A DNA stretch of 64,000 nt from Protopterus annectens (Eukaryota; Chordata; Ceratodontiformes; Protopteridae), in NCBI RefSeq assembly GCF_019279795.1, contig NC_056747.1, positions 1,000,776,906-1,000,840,905 of the forward strand, read 5' to 3'. The first letter of the stretch is position 1, and each line of letters opens with the position of its first letter. The translations under genes were made by a program, and so were the position numbers. Shown here one piece after another: positions 53,657 through 64,000 of the stretch. The notes below the pieces were generated by a model. That model did no database searches and was not told where the DNA came from. It was given only the letters and a program-made list of their open reading frames with translations.

Positions 53657-54275
53657 ATATAACAAATGGACAAATACCACATGACACAGCCAACCTATAA
53701 AAAACAATACATAAAAAGTCCAATCATAATATTAAAGCTGTAGGACTCTATTTTAAAACTCTTATTGAAAAAATATATATTTTCAAAAAGACCTATAGAA
53801 TATATTTATACTACATATAAAACAACTAAACACTAATTTATTACTAAAACTTTATGTATAGGACAGTGTAAATAAATGAAACATGCTTAATGATACTGTT
53901 TTTGCTTAAATTCCAGCATTGGCTTAATAGTGACCATATTATTCAGCCCAGGTTTTTTGTCTTCATTTAGCCTGACTATTTATATTCAGCGATATCTAAT
54001 TTATTAATTATATCACCTAATCTTAGACTTCTCTCTATTATCTGTAGAACTTTAAATTTAAAAGTATGTTTTTCATTCCCATCACTACTATGTAAAGCTA
54101 AAGCATTCGTGAGAACATGTCTTCTCATTTCTGATTTATGTTCTATGATTCTATCTTTTAAGGATCGTGAGCATTTGCCAATGTAAAACCCTGAGTATGT
54201 GTAGTTCTCTGTATTCTGACTGTGGATAGTGATTTTAGTTCTCCCCTTAAGCACTGTTAATAAATATGCCATGTG
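53657..54275 (-). pseudogene. PLE-3 part 2: GIY-YIG endonuclease and 3' UTR
   Basis: The minus-strand ORF at 54272-53976 encodes YSGFYIGKCSRSLKDRIIEHK (YIG element, catalytic Arg, EH), then TNALALH and FKFKVLQIIERSLR. This matches the GIY-YIG nuclease end of a PLE. The GIY strand upstream is decayed and the 5' side is truncated at about 54275. The 3' UTR runs left to 53657, where Harbinger-1 begins; the terminal pLTR-like part is at 15096-15230. Confidence 0.75.
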
Positions 54276-54557
54276 CTCTTATAATTGTTATTCATTTTGC
54301 GTTTTCATATTTCTGGATATAAAAAAATGAAGTTTAAGTGCATATTGTTTTTTTTGTTGTTGTTCCTTTGAGTATGATATGTTTTATGTCATGTTTTAAT
54401 CTGGCCATTATCTGTTTTTGCTGTAATTGAAATTCTCTCTAGTTGGGGCTACACATTACTCCTTGCTTTAACTTAGCATGTGATAAGCATGTTTTAGCTC
54501 ATTGTGGCCTTATTGTGCAGTTTTCTGTAATCCACCACATTTGACAACGATGACACA
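54276..54557. other. No recognised gene
   Basis: AT-rich spacer. Confidence 0.4.
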
Positions 54558-54727
54558 GCAGACAGGATGCACTGACTGTGTACACCGCCTCCAAATCGAA
54601 GAAATATAACTGTTTTTTATGGGTTTGTAAACAGATGTTGTGCTGCACAACCTGAGTTTACAAACCTGTAAAAAACAAAGTTATATTTCTTTGTTTCCCC
54701 AGCACTGCATGTCCTCTGGCTGGAATT
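54558..54727. repeat. Long near-perfect inverted repeat (hairpin/MITE-like)
   Basis: The inner arms GAAGAAATATAACTG...GTTTGTAAACAGATGTTGTGC (54598-54643) and GCACAACCTGAGTTTACAAAC...GTTATATTTCTTTG (54646-54694) pair almost completely with essentially no loop. Pairing extends more weakly outward (CAGGATGCACTGACTG against GCACTGCATGTCCTCTG). It could be a foldback MITE or, if transcribed, a miRNA-like hairpin. Confidence 0.85.
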
Positions 54728-57390
54728 TTATTGTAAATGAAGAGAGGACTGTGTCCTCTTGAGAAGTGAAGAAATGTGATAAGATTCTTATAAAGCAGTG
54801 CTCCTTAGTGTAGACTTTTGCCATTTGGTTCAAAATTTCAAATATAGATCTAATTGTTCATTATAATAACAACACTTTAATAAAAAAAATGGTCTTGTGT
54901 AAGGGTAAGGTTAATTTCATAAGTCTTGAGTTTCCAGAGTTATCCTTGTTGCCTAGCTGTGTTTCACTCTCAGGTGAATTTCTTGGAATCCATTTTTCAA
55001 AAGCATAACTGGTTATGACTAATTATAATATAAGTGTATGTGTTAATTATGGTTGCTTCCTCATTAGCAGGAAATATTTTGAATAGTGATGTCACAAGTA
55101 GCATAAATGGACCTGAAAACATTAATGTAGTAAATTGTACACACAGAAATCGTTCTAATAGGCAAGACATCCAATTATTTATTTTAACGCATAAACATGA
55201 TTGGAATTAATTTGATGGCAGGGCATGTTTGCAGGTTAGTAATGACTCTAATCAGTGTTTTAATACACTATTTTGTCAAGGCTGTTTATTATATTATATT
55301 ATATTATATGTATTCTTTATATTTATGGCAGCCTTTTTATGCTTACCAACATTTGTTTAGTTCAACATGCAGGTAACCTGATGTTACACCGTTATTTGTG
55401 GAGTTTCCTTAAAGGAGCACACTATTCAAACCCACTGCTTGCTGCTTCATTAAATTTGATGCATCATGTGGTACATATCATTATGGCTCAAAATTCCATT
55501 CCATGATTGAATGGCCAAAATAAATGTATTTTGTGGCAGCCAGGTTTCCTGGAATCTTTACTTCTGTCTAGATGATGAGGTTATTTCATTTGAAATATTC
55601 CAAATGATGGTGGAACAACAGTGAGTAACTACAGTGTGAGGGAAACTGACTGGGGTAACATTCTTCATGTTTATTTACACTAAATGTGAAGCTGGACTTG
55701 TAGTGTCTTAATTTAAAGAAGTCATCAAAACCTACTGAAATAACAGATTTTCATTGCTGCACATTCACTGTAGGAAACCCAGTCTATATTTAAGATTGGT
55801 TTTACATAATTTTAATATGTTTTATTTTTTTAGATAAGAAAGATTGAAGGTGGGGATAAAATGAAAGCTTTTTACCATACAGTAAATTTACATGTAGAAT
55901 GTTTTGTTCAGCATAATTAATTTCCCCTGTTTCAAAGTTAGAAAATGCGAAATGCACAATGCAGCATCTCGTTGTTTTCAGGAGATTACCCTCCATTAAT
56001 GCTTAGCATGCATGGTGTACAGTTTTTCTCTTTGTCAAACCTCTGGTGCTCTGATGTAATAGATTGCATTTGTGTACCATCCTTTTCTGTTTCTACTGAA
56101 TGTGAGCATTAATGTACTGTACTTTGTAAGCATATTCTTCGTAATACTGTCTGCATGTGGACATTTTAGCTTACAGGGTCACTGTAACAATAAATCATAA
56201 CATTTGTTTACCCACCTTAACTTTGGATTTAACCACCTTTTTCACCTACAAGAAGGTTGAAATTTTTTAGTAGTGTCTCTTTCGTATGAGGACCCATGTC
56301 CTTGAACGTAGCAATGCGGAAGGTGTAAGAGTCCCATGTAAACATACACATTGTTCATTGCTCTCTCCTGTTCTTCTCTGTGTCTGACTTACTAATGTTC
56401 TCTCAGTTTATCCCTGAGGAAAATAAGTGCATAGTGGCTAACACTGTCTATCCTGCACTATTATTTCAGTGGAGTACCATTTGCGGAGTTACAATTTTAT
56501 AAAAAACTGCAACTACATTTAAACATAATCAGAAGTGATTGTCTTCTCTCTTAGAGTTAATATAAAAGTGCTTGTTTTGCTTGTGGCTACATTATTAAAT
56601 TGAATGCTGTGAGAATTGTCTTAGATTTAATAAAGACATTAGACTTGAGGCATTTAAAAGCTTTGTCTTAATACCTTACCTCCACTTCATATTCTAGTAA
56701 GAAGGCCTCCACTAACTCTACAGAAGAACAGAAACAGGTTTAAATGCTGAGAAATACTGCACACTTAAAAATTAGACAGACACTTTCTTCTTTACCAGCA
56801 TCTAGTCCTCCCAAATAATATAGGAAATTAAGGTGGCTGACTGAGAATGTGTATTATTGGATAAATCTACTCCTCTTCCAGCTAAATATGCTGTTATTTC
56901 AAGAGAACCTTCCCCTAACACTGCAAACATAACCCCCTGCTTTGATTGTAAATGCTTTGATAGGGAATATCTTTCTTAAAGAGCATATAAAATGTATGTT
57001 GACCCGAGGGATATTTATTTGTCTTTACAGTCCAGCTGTTTAGTAACCATCAGAGTTAAGTCATTGTTGATCAGAGTCCCCCCCCCCCCTTAACATATCT
57101 GTCTTTGTGATGACTTCTAGTACAGTATTTGTTTTATTCTGGATCCATTGACTACAAGTCTGTCAGACCCAAGATTCTCTTGTTTACACATTTACTCTTT
57201 CTTTTGCCTTCCTTGCTGGATTACTTCCCACCACACCACACCCTGACAGATTACCTTTTCAGCACAATTATTCAGTCTTCAGCAAATCCCTGAGCAGGGA
57301 TGTCAGGCCGCAATCACAAACTGAGTGCCAATGTATCAGCCTGTGATGCATTGATTTAGGCATACACTGTATATTTGAAGCCCAAGTCTC
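54728..57390. other. Repeat-poor stretch, no recognised gene
   Basis: About 2.7 kb without identifiable TE motifs. Short ORFs (55273-55506; 55802-55996 minus) have biased composition and no family motif. A C-run lies at 57079-57089. This is the best candidate for unique host DNA in the window, possibly intronic or intergenic. Confidence 0.5.
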
Positions 57391-57398
57391 ACACACAA

Positions 57399-57490
<92 letters not shown>
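57391..57490. repeat. (AC)n microsatellite
   Basis: About 50 AC units with a few AAAC interruptions at the left end. The Cys/Val-repeat ORF on the minus strand is an artefact. Confidence 0.97.
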
Positions 57491-57494
<4 letters not shown>

Positions 57495-57959
57495 GCGCTT
57501 CTTGTTGATAGCTTTTATGTTCTAGACACCTCCAGCCACTATTAGTGGCTATTACAGTGGCATGTAATTCCCACCATTCGAATGTGAATTAGCTTCTGGA
57601 TCATTGATTAACTCACACCCAAGCCATTCCTCTTACTTTTCAGTCTAAAAATCATATACAGGTTACAGCAGGCACTGATGGACATTCTTTGTTCCTCTGG
57701 GATGGTCTGTACAAGTTACAGTCTTTTTATTGCTGACACCTATGGATATGATAGTTTCACTAAAGATATGACCTGATCTTGTACAAATATTCTGTTTGAC
57801 ATTAACAGATATTCAGTACAGCAGCTATTGGATGAGAGGGTCTGACTGTTTCTACTACTATATGCACAGCAAAATCAAGTGCAACTGAATGTAAATTGAT
57901 GTCTTTACACGTCAGAGCTTTTTAAAGTCCTTTTTTTACAACCACCAAAACTAGTGTCC
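57491..57959. other. No recognised gene
   Basis: Unremarkable AT-rich sequence. Confidence 0.45.
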
Positions 57960-58030
57960 CACTTTCCCACTTCCACCCCGGTAGTCAAGTAACCAGACTG
58001 CGTTCCCCCTTTTGCAAATTTCTGGATCTG
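57960..58030 (-). repeat. Possible hAT-type transposon terminus
   Basis: The minus strand starts CAGTAGCAGATCCAGAAATT then GCAAAAGGGGGAAC. This closely resembles CAGTGGCGGATCCAGAA-type hAT ends. No partner end identified. Confidence 0.4.
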
Positions 58031-58059
58031 CTACTGATAATATTATCTGTGGACATAAA

Positions 58060-58810
58060 TTAACTAGAAACAGAATGGGATGATATTGATTAAACAACAT
58101 TAGTAAGGAAATTATCCATAGCGTATGTTCAGGAAAAACAATTTCTTCAGACTGTAAAAAAAAAAAAAAAAAAAAATTACCAGGGAACAGAACATATTAG
58201 ATATTGCTTGTGTTCCTAAAAAAATACTGTTAGTTCAGGTCAGGTTTTTACCATCATTGATGTGCAGTGATTATAGGGTTATAAAGCTTAACCTGTTGCT
58301 AGATAATTCTGCCAAACTAAAATCTAAAGCAATGCACAGAAGATTAATTACAGATTATATGGAAGCAAAAAATTCACTATGCAAAACTAACTGGAGTGGT
58401 GTGCTCTGTAGAAAAACTGCAGATGGAATGTAAATGTTTTAAAAGAAAAATTGTTTGAATGCAAAAAAATGAAAAAATTTTTAACATCAGGATCTAGGCA
58501 TACAATGTCAGGGTGATATATTTCCATAAGAACAGGATACCTAATTAAGGTGAGAGACAAAAAATATAAGAAATGGATTAGAAGTCGAACTACAACTTTG
58601 AAAGCTGAAATAAACAAACTGCACAAACAAATTAAGCATAGTGTGAGACAAGATCAAGAAACATTTTAAGAAAATGTATATAAAGATATTGAGCATAATA
58701 CGAAACTTTTTTATAGATACATAAGATGTGGAAGATGTAAAGACATACAAATTGATAAACTGTGTTAAATTCTAAAATGTATTCTCAGACAGATTAGAGA
58801 TATATTTACT
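58060..58810 (+). pseudogene. L2-like LINE: endonuclease C-terminus and linker
   Basis: Frames with stops read REQNILDIACV (LDLVFTN block, interrupted by an A-run at 58157-58177), SDYRVIKLNLLL (SDH block, His replaced by Tyr), and then linker TDYMEAKNSLCKTNWSGVL. Later it reads LHKQIKHSVRQDQETF and KLFYRYIRCGRCK. All are typical of the EN-RT junction of L2-like elements. Confidence 0.7.
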
Positions 58811-58816
58811 AAATAT

Positions 58817-59080
58817 TATGCGGTAGCGTTGTTGCCTCACAGCAAGAGGTTCTCCCATTCGATTCTCGGCTTGGGTTGGGAGTGCCTTCTGTATGGAGTC
58901 TGCATGTCCTCCCTGCGGTCGAGTGGGCGTTTGAAAGACACACTTTGAATGGGCGTGCCTTCATTGGAGGTTGGGCATTGGGCTAGCAACTCGACACCAT
59001 AAAACCCAACTGCCAATCATTAGCGGACCGGAGTTCCGCAGTGGCGACCCCTAATCGGGAAAAGCCAAAAGACAAACAAC
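58817..59080 (+). mobile_element. tRNA-derived SINE, copy 2
   Basis: Begins GCGGTAGCGTTGTTGCCTCA (A box region, ~12 bp shorter than copy 1 at its 5' end) with B box-like CATTCGATTCTCG. It shares the whole body with copy 1 at 6477-6761 (TGGAGTCTGCATGTCC, GGGCGTGCCTTCATTG, GCGGACCGGAGTTC). Tail GGCGACCCCTAATCGGG, AAAAGCCAAAAGACAAAC. No clear target duplication. It splits the L2-like LINE. Confidence 0.92.
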
Positions 59081-59086
59081 ATGCAA

Positions 59087-60895
59087 GACAGTCTGGTTTC
59101 ACAAAGGGGGTGGTAAGATGTTCTAGTGACATCCAGGTAACCTTAGATATGAGAATCAAATTAGATTATATTGAAAAAAGAATTGCACAACCTGGATCCA
59201 AACAAAGCACAGGGAGGAGACAGAATTAGTAATAATGACATGAGAGCACTTCAGCAAGAACTTACAGTAGCATTATATCTATTATTTAATATGTCATATA
59301 AATATGAAGAGATTCCTCAAGATTGGAGACATGCACTTATTAAACCTGTCTTTAGCAGAAAGGGGAGTAGGACAAACCCAGAGTCTTATAGACCCTTAAG
59401 TCTACTTTCATATTAAGTAAAAACAATGAAGAAGGTAATATTGGATAAGTTATTGTTAGCATTGGCTAGATTGGGACTTGAAACCAAATATCAGCAGGCA
59501 TATGTTGAAAATAGATCTATTACCACCTGTAACATGATGTTCTACAACAATACAATAACAGTTATGAATGAAAAATTGTGCTGTGATGTAAATTATATAA
59601 ATTTAACTTCAGAATTTCATAAAGTTATACACAAAACACTGATCAATAAATTAGAACAACTATGTATTGATGTACTCTTGATAAGATGAATAGCTGAATG
59701 GACATGGCAAGTATCATACAGCAACTGGACAGGTGAAATCCCTGGTTACAGTCAGGGTGTCCCACAGGGCTCTGTCCTAGATGCTGACTTGTTTAGGTTG
59801 TATCCTTCATACCTAACATTTCATCTGAGGTGTTCTGCAGTCTATATGCAGATCACCTGAAATTGGGTAAACTGATTGCATGTGTTGCGGATAAGGCATG
59901 TCTGCAAAAGAACCTGACTAAATTGACCGACCACTTGGGCACAGGAGAATAATATGTTGATAAATACATCAAAAACTAAGCATATAGGATTTGGGAGACA
60001 TAAATTGAAAGATGAATATTTAATACAGCACACAGTGATTGAAACTGTAGAATTATTTAAAAATGAAAATAAAAAATAAATAAAAATAAAAAAAAACTAC
60101 CATAATGAATTGTATTTTTAAATGTATATATATAGCTGTATATATTACTGCACTTCCTAACTCAAACACATTATTTCTGTTTTACTACTGTACACTCTAT
60201 ATAGTACACTTCTGTAACTTCTCATTGTACCATGCTATGATATAATATCATTTGCTCTATTAATTTTTACTTATCTCTGACTTTTGTATTTTTATCAGAT
60301 ATGTGGAGCTTTTGTATCTTTTATGTTTGTCATGTATGTGGAGCTTTTCTCTCCAGGTCTGTGCTGAAAACAGGCACCTGATTTTCCAATCAGACCAGAC
60401 AAGTAATTAAATATAAAATAAATAAATAATAATTTAAGGACTTGGGTATATGAGGAGGTTCAACTATGAGTTTTTCTAATCATATCAACCAATTGGTTAA
60501 TGATAGTTATAGAACTAAAAGTTTTATAAAAAGATTTATAAAGTCTAGGAAATCAGAAATGATGAAGTTATTCTTTGTTAGTTACATTAGACCCAACCTT
60601 GAGTATGGAATATATATTTATATGGAAACCTTATAAGAAAACAAGCATGAGTAAACTGGAAAGAGTACAGCGGAAATATACCAACAGCATCCATGGATGT
60701 GAAAATTTAGGTTATTATGAAAGACTAATATATCTGAACTTGTACAATGTCTGTTATAGATATTTAAGAGGACATCTTATTTGGTCATATAGGGCATTTA
60801 TAGAAAACTACCTCTGGGAATGTTTGGGGTTATCAAGAAGTAGTAGGGAATCATCAGAAAACCTACATAGAAGATTCTATCAATTGGTTCTCTGA
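59087..60895 (+). pseudogene. L2-like LINE reverse transcriptase
   Basis: Frames in order: NKAQGGDRI (59195), EIPQDWRHALIKPVF (59308), ESYRPLSLLSY (59383), YVENRSITTCN (59500), a decayed motif A (YINLTSEFHKVIHKTL, normally DLTSAFDKV), motif B GVPQGSVLDADLF (59757), a decayed motif C near 59850, and KDLGIYEEVQL (60438). The C-terminal block KLERVQRKYTNSIHGC with LGYYERLIYLNLYN runs from 60655 to 60760. The catalytic Asp of motif A is lost. Interrupted at about 60068-60437 by another LINE end. Confidence 0.82.
60068..60437 (+). mobile_element. LINE 3' end of the 2.66-3.23 kb family, second copy
   Basis: Ends in GTGGAGCTTTTCTCTCCAGG, GCTGAAAACAGGCACCTG and an AT-rich tail with (AAAT)n (60410-60430). 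This parallels 3117-3226. It lies between ELFKN and KDLGIY of the L2-like RT. ATTATTTAA-like and ATAATTTAA-like sequences at its two sides may be the target duplication. Confidence 0.65.
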
Positions 60896-61070
60896 GAGAG
60901 CAGCTGATACATGGAACAGACTACTAAAATTAAAACAAGTACTAATTTAGAAATGTTTAGGAACAGTTTGGACACATTATTGGGAACAAGTGTTTTGTAT
61001 GTGGTAGGCTAGAAGGGCATTAATGCCCATGCTTGAAATATTTGTATGTATGTATGTATGTATGTATATT

Positions 61071-61506
61071 GTCAATGACAGTGTGGTGTTATGCTTCTAT
61101 GATGGCCCACAGACACCTCCAGGAGAGTGCTGGGCATGGTGATTGGTGATTGGCAATCATATAGAATTGACTTTTCTGTTGTAAATGTGTACAGTTTTGT
61201 GAGAATTGTGTTGAAAGCATTTATAACAAATGAATTATGTGATAGTCCATGGTTTGTGCAAACTGTCATTTCCTTTTGTTTTGGGGGTGGGGGAGCCAAG
61301 TACCATTTGTGTATTGCCACAACAAAAGTTGTTTTTCAAGTGGCTTGCCCCTGAAATTGTATAGTCATCCTGTTATTTCCGTGGTAAACAACACATTACT
61401 CCATTCATATTCCTTGTTTTGGACCAAACATTGGGTGAGTGTGATATGGTACAACCACATAACCTTACATTCTAATAACTGCACTGTGTGTCTCCAGTGG
61501 TTAATG

Positions 61507-61511
<5 letters not shown>
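61071..61511. other. No recognised gene
   Basis: AT-rich spacer after the L2-like LINE tail. Confidence 0.4.

Positions 61512-61567
<56 letters not shown>
61512..61567. repeat. (TA)n microsatellite
   Basis: About 27 AT dinucleotides followed by TTTA repeats. Confidence 0.97.
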
Positions 61568-61570
<3 letters not shown>

Positions 61571-62500
61571 TTATTTATATAAAAGCAGGAATTTAATTAT
61601 GTGATATTTTCATGTGTTGGATCCTTCTGTTTTATGCCACATAGGATTATGGCACCCAGACATACAGATCCATGTAAACTCCCTTTCAGTGACTCAGAAA
61701 ATTATGTAATAGTGTAGGCAATCAGGCACCATAGTGCCTTTCTGCTTGAGAGACGACATGGGGATATGGTTGACTGAATGCAGCTTTGGAACCAGATAGT
61801 CAGTGTCATAAATGCCATAGGGGCACACCAGGACTTATGATCGGATGTGTCATAGGGCTCCTGGTATGATCTCATCAGCCAGGAGGAGAGCAGCTGCAGT
61901 TGTCCATACACAGCTGACTATGGGGGGGGGGGGCTGCTAAATACCCACCACTGAAATGAAATGAAGAGTTTCTGTCCACTGTCAGAAATCCAGAGAGCTC
62001 AGTGGAAACTGCACAACAACTTGTGATTGATGTTGGTGCTGATGTTTCTAGGAGGACAAGTATGTGCCAGGAGGAGCTTCCAGATAAGCTTACATATGGC
62101 AATCTGTAAGAATTTCTTGTGTAGTAGAATATTATAAGTAAAAGTTTATGTGGGATAAAACCAATATGCTGAGTAGTGAATAAAAATTCAAAACTAACAA
62201 AATAAAACAGAACTAAAGCGCTAAATGTTTGACTCGAGTTCTATTCCTGCTGCCATTTCCATAGTTTGTTAGTTTTGAGTTAATAGTTTATGTTGTTTTT
62301 TTAGATGAACTTATTGATAAAGTAGTAGACTTTAATGACACATTTTTGTTCAGTACACAAGGGCTTTGGGTGGACATGTCAGCCAAGTTTTAGTTAAAAG
62401 TATTGTTAATGGATATATAGGCAAAAATTATGTATTCACTGTCCTCTTGTGTTATTGCAGTTGTGTTGATTGTATCAATACCTTGCTCTAATTATTCCAG
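61568..62500. other. No recognised gene
   Basis: Minus-strand ORFs at 61702-61911 and 61875-62102 have ordinary composition but no motif I can place. A G-run lies at 61922-61933. Confidence 0.4.
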
Positions 62501-63502
62501 GACCATCCTCGCTAGCAAGTGTGGCATCATCTGCACATGGTAAGGCAAACATTTGGATTTGATTATTGATGACCATTTGTCAGACGTTTACATTTACCTG
62601 CATGTATGAGGTGGTTGTCATGAGTGTGGCTTTGCTGTACCATCTGTGATAGTGGCACAGCTATTAGTTTGTTATAATATATTATTGTTAGGTATTTTAT
62701 TTCATTCCTGTGTTTGTTGCTTATTATCACAGGTGATCCTGACAGTGGAAGTGTAGGACTTTTACCACATGATGGCAGAGTATCAGCAGACTCTGATGAT
62801 GATGGTGGCCAAATAGAGGCACAGATGGGGGATGCAGAGGATGAATCTGACACTGATGTTGACATTCAGCAAGCCCCTGTATTTCCACCAGACACTACCA
62901 GTAGGCCTATACATACCTATTCTGGTGTCCCCTCAGATACTGGATGGGGGAGGCTGCCACACTTGATCAGGGTAGTGTGGTTACCATGGCTTCAGTGCCA
63001 GTTGACTCTGGCTGTAGCAAAGTGTGGGTGAGGTGCCATGCAGAAATGTTGTTAGGGATGCCCAGAGGTGGCCTGCTGTACACCCTCCACCTGATACTGG
63101 CGTGTCTTTATGTGCCAATCAACATATGCTTAGGGCCATTGAAAGGTGCAGGCACATTCCAACAGGGCCTTCAAGGACATTCTTAAGGTTGTAGATGTAG
63201 CACAGGCTGACATGTGTGACTGTCTCTGCTGTGTGGCCAAATCAATGGATTGGATGAATAACACAATGGAATGGGCAGCGCCTGTGATGGAATGTCTGCT
63301 GGGAGACGAACAGCATCCATGTGGACATAAGACAGCATCATCATCTGATGTAAGTCAATGTGCCCATGCCCGATCTTGGTCTTGTAGTGACACTACTTTC
63401 ATTTCTCTGTCAGTGATTGAGATGTACACACACAGATGTGGTAGGCCATGGGGTCGTAGTCCTGAGTGTACTAGTAATAAGAGCTCATCCAGCAGACATT
63501 AG
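62501..63502 (+). pseudogene. Multi-exon coding remnant, possibly a Harbinger partner gene
   Basis: A 39-bp exon (62501-62539) lies between a TTCCAG acceptor and a GTAAGG donor. It joins in frame to a second exon from 62733 (after TATCACAG), giving SSLASVASSAHGDPDSGSVG, then an acidic stretch (SADSDDDGG, DAEDESDTDVD). Frames then shift near 63000 and 63130. The third frame carries HSNRAFKDILKVVDVAQADM and SMDWMNNTMEWAAPVMECLLG, a hydrophobic helical C-terminus of the kind found in Myb/NAIF1-like Harbinger partners. No DNA-binding exon or transposase was found beside it, so the assignment is tentative. A degraded host gene cannot be excluded. Confidence 0.4.
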
Positions 63503-64000
63503 TCACATTCAGGTAGCAGCAGCTCATCCCACCATGGGCACAGATGTGCCAGTGGAACTTCTGGAAGAGCCAGTTCTCACGGTCGGGGTGATTATGATGA
63601 ACTGCGACCTCTATCATGCACGGTTCACACCTGTCTGACATAAAAGGACATAGATTTAGCACTGAGCTTGGCTGTGTTTCTGCAGACACTTACATACACA
63701 TTTCATCATGAGTGCCCATACAGGTACACGCACGTAATAGTTACATGGGTCAGTTGTGAGGCTCACAACTCATTCTGGCTCAGTGGACATTTGATACTTT
63801 ATCAAAAGTTCTGCCTGCATGCCTTTGTTACTCGCACTCCGCACTCACTACCTTTTGTGTCAGCCTTGGCCTCCTGTCCCTCACACAACATCCTATGAAA
63901 GGATGATAACTGTGCCATATTCCTTGACTTTCTATGTTTTTGGATTCAGGGATACTTAAGTATTTTGTCTGATGCCCAGGTGTCATAGCTGACTGAGTGC
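63503..64000. other. No recognised gene (window edge)
   Basis: GT/CA-rich sequence. A possible splice acceptor (GTTTCTGCAG at about 63676-63685) is not followed by a recognisable exon. Confidence 0.35.

Larger units (their letters stand above)
58060..61070 (+). mobile_element. L2-like LINE with two nested insertions
   Basis: Decayed endonuclease C-terminus and linker (58060-58810), a SINE (58817-59080), RT (59090-60060), an inserted LINE 3' end (about 60068-60437), and RT C-terminus (60440-60900). The 3' end carries a perfect palindrome GGGCATTAATGCCC (61015-61028) followed by a (TGTA)n tail (61043-61066). The tail and domain order fit the L2 or a related Jockey-group clade. Confidence 0.82.

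Noticed and set aside
55273..55506. Hydrophobic 77-residue ORF as a small membrane protein
   Set aside because: The N-terminal hydrophobicity comes from a TATAT repeat. No splice context, no motif.
57268..57486. Cys-Val repeat ORF on the minus strand
   Set aside because: Translation of the (AC)n microsatellite.

Overview
This 64 kb window is AT-rich, repeat-dense vertebrate DNA in which I find no convincing host protein gene. Almost everything recognisable is transposable: CR1-clade LINEs with an esterase-type ORF1 and an 8-bp 3' tail repeat (AACCTATG), Penelope-like elements (PLEs) with GIY-YIG endonuclease, PIF/Harbinger DNA transposons with a transposase and a Myb/SANT-like partner gene, an RTE-clade LINE, an L2-like LINE, a tRNA-derived SINE, and several tandem arrays. 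This mix suggests a large-genome fish or amphibian-grade vertebrate (lungfish or a large-genome amphibian would fit). That is an inference from repeat content, not a species call.

Layout. 0-7.2 kb: old CR1 fragment, a degenerate array invaded by a LINE 3' end, then a minus-strand PLE (PLE-1) that carries a 5S-rRNA-like segment after its stop codon and is interrupted by a SINE with an 11-bp target duplication. 7.2-9 kb: decayed minus-strand Harbinger Myb-like gene. 9.2-13.3 kb: a ~440-bp array invaded by an RTE LINE, then a 3-unit ~125-bp array. 15.1-54.3 kb: a third PLE (PLE-3, minus) appears split by a PIF/Harbinger element (Harbinger-1, 15231-53653) whose two ends have related termini and an ATT duplication. 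The left part carries the Myb-like gene (+), the right part an intact transposase (-). Between them lie a 3-unit ~540-bp array and about 30 kb of CR1 and PLE insertions.

Inside that interval the CR1 pieces can be ordered. One minus-strand CR1 (called C/K/J) is cut into three pieces by another minus CR1 (F/H) and a plus CR1 (I). F/H is in turn cut by the youngest, nearly intact plus CR1 (G, 34.15-38.09 kb) and by a PLE tandem dimer (PLE-2, 38.17-46.92 kb). PLE-2 has two ~4.1 kb units, three direct pLTRs, one inverted pLTR arm, hammerhead-ribozyme-like motifs and an ORF1/ORF2 overlap in the -1 frame at a G8 run.

54.3-58 kb is poor in recognisable repeats apart from a long hairpin and an (AC)n tract. 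58.06-61.07 kb is an L2-like LINE interrupted by a second copy of the SINE and by another LINE 3' end. 62.5-63.5 kb holds a multi-exon coding remnant of uncertain origin.

All identifications were made by eye from motifs and from comparisons between copies in the window; no database search was run.
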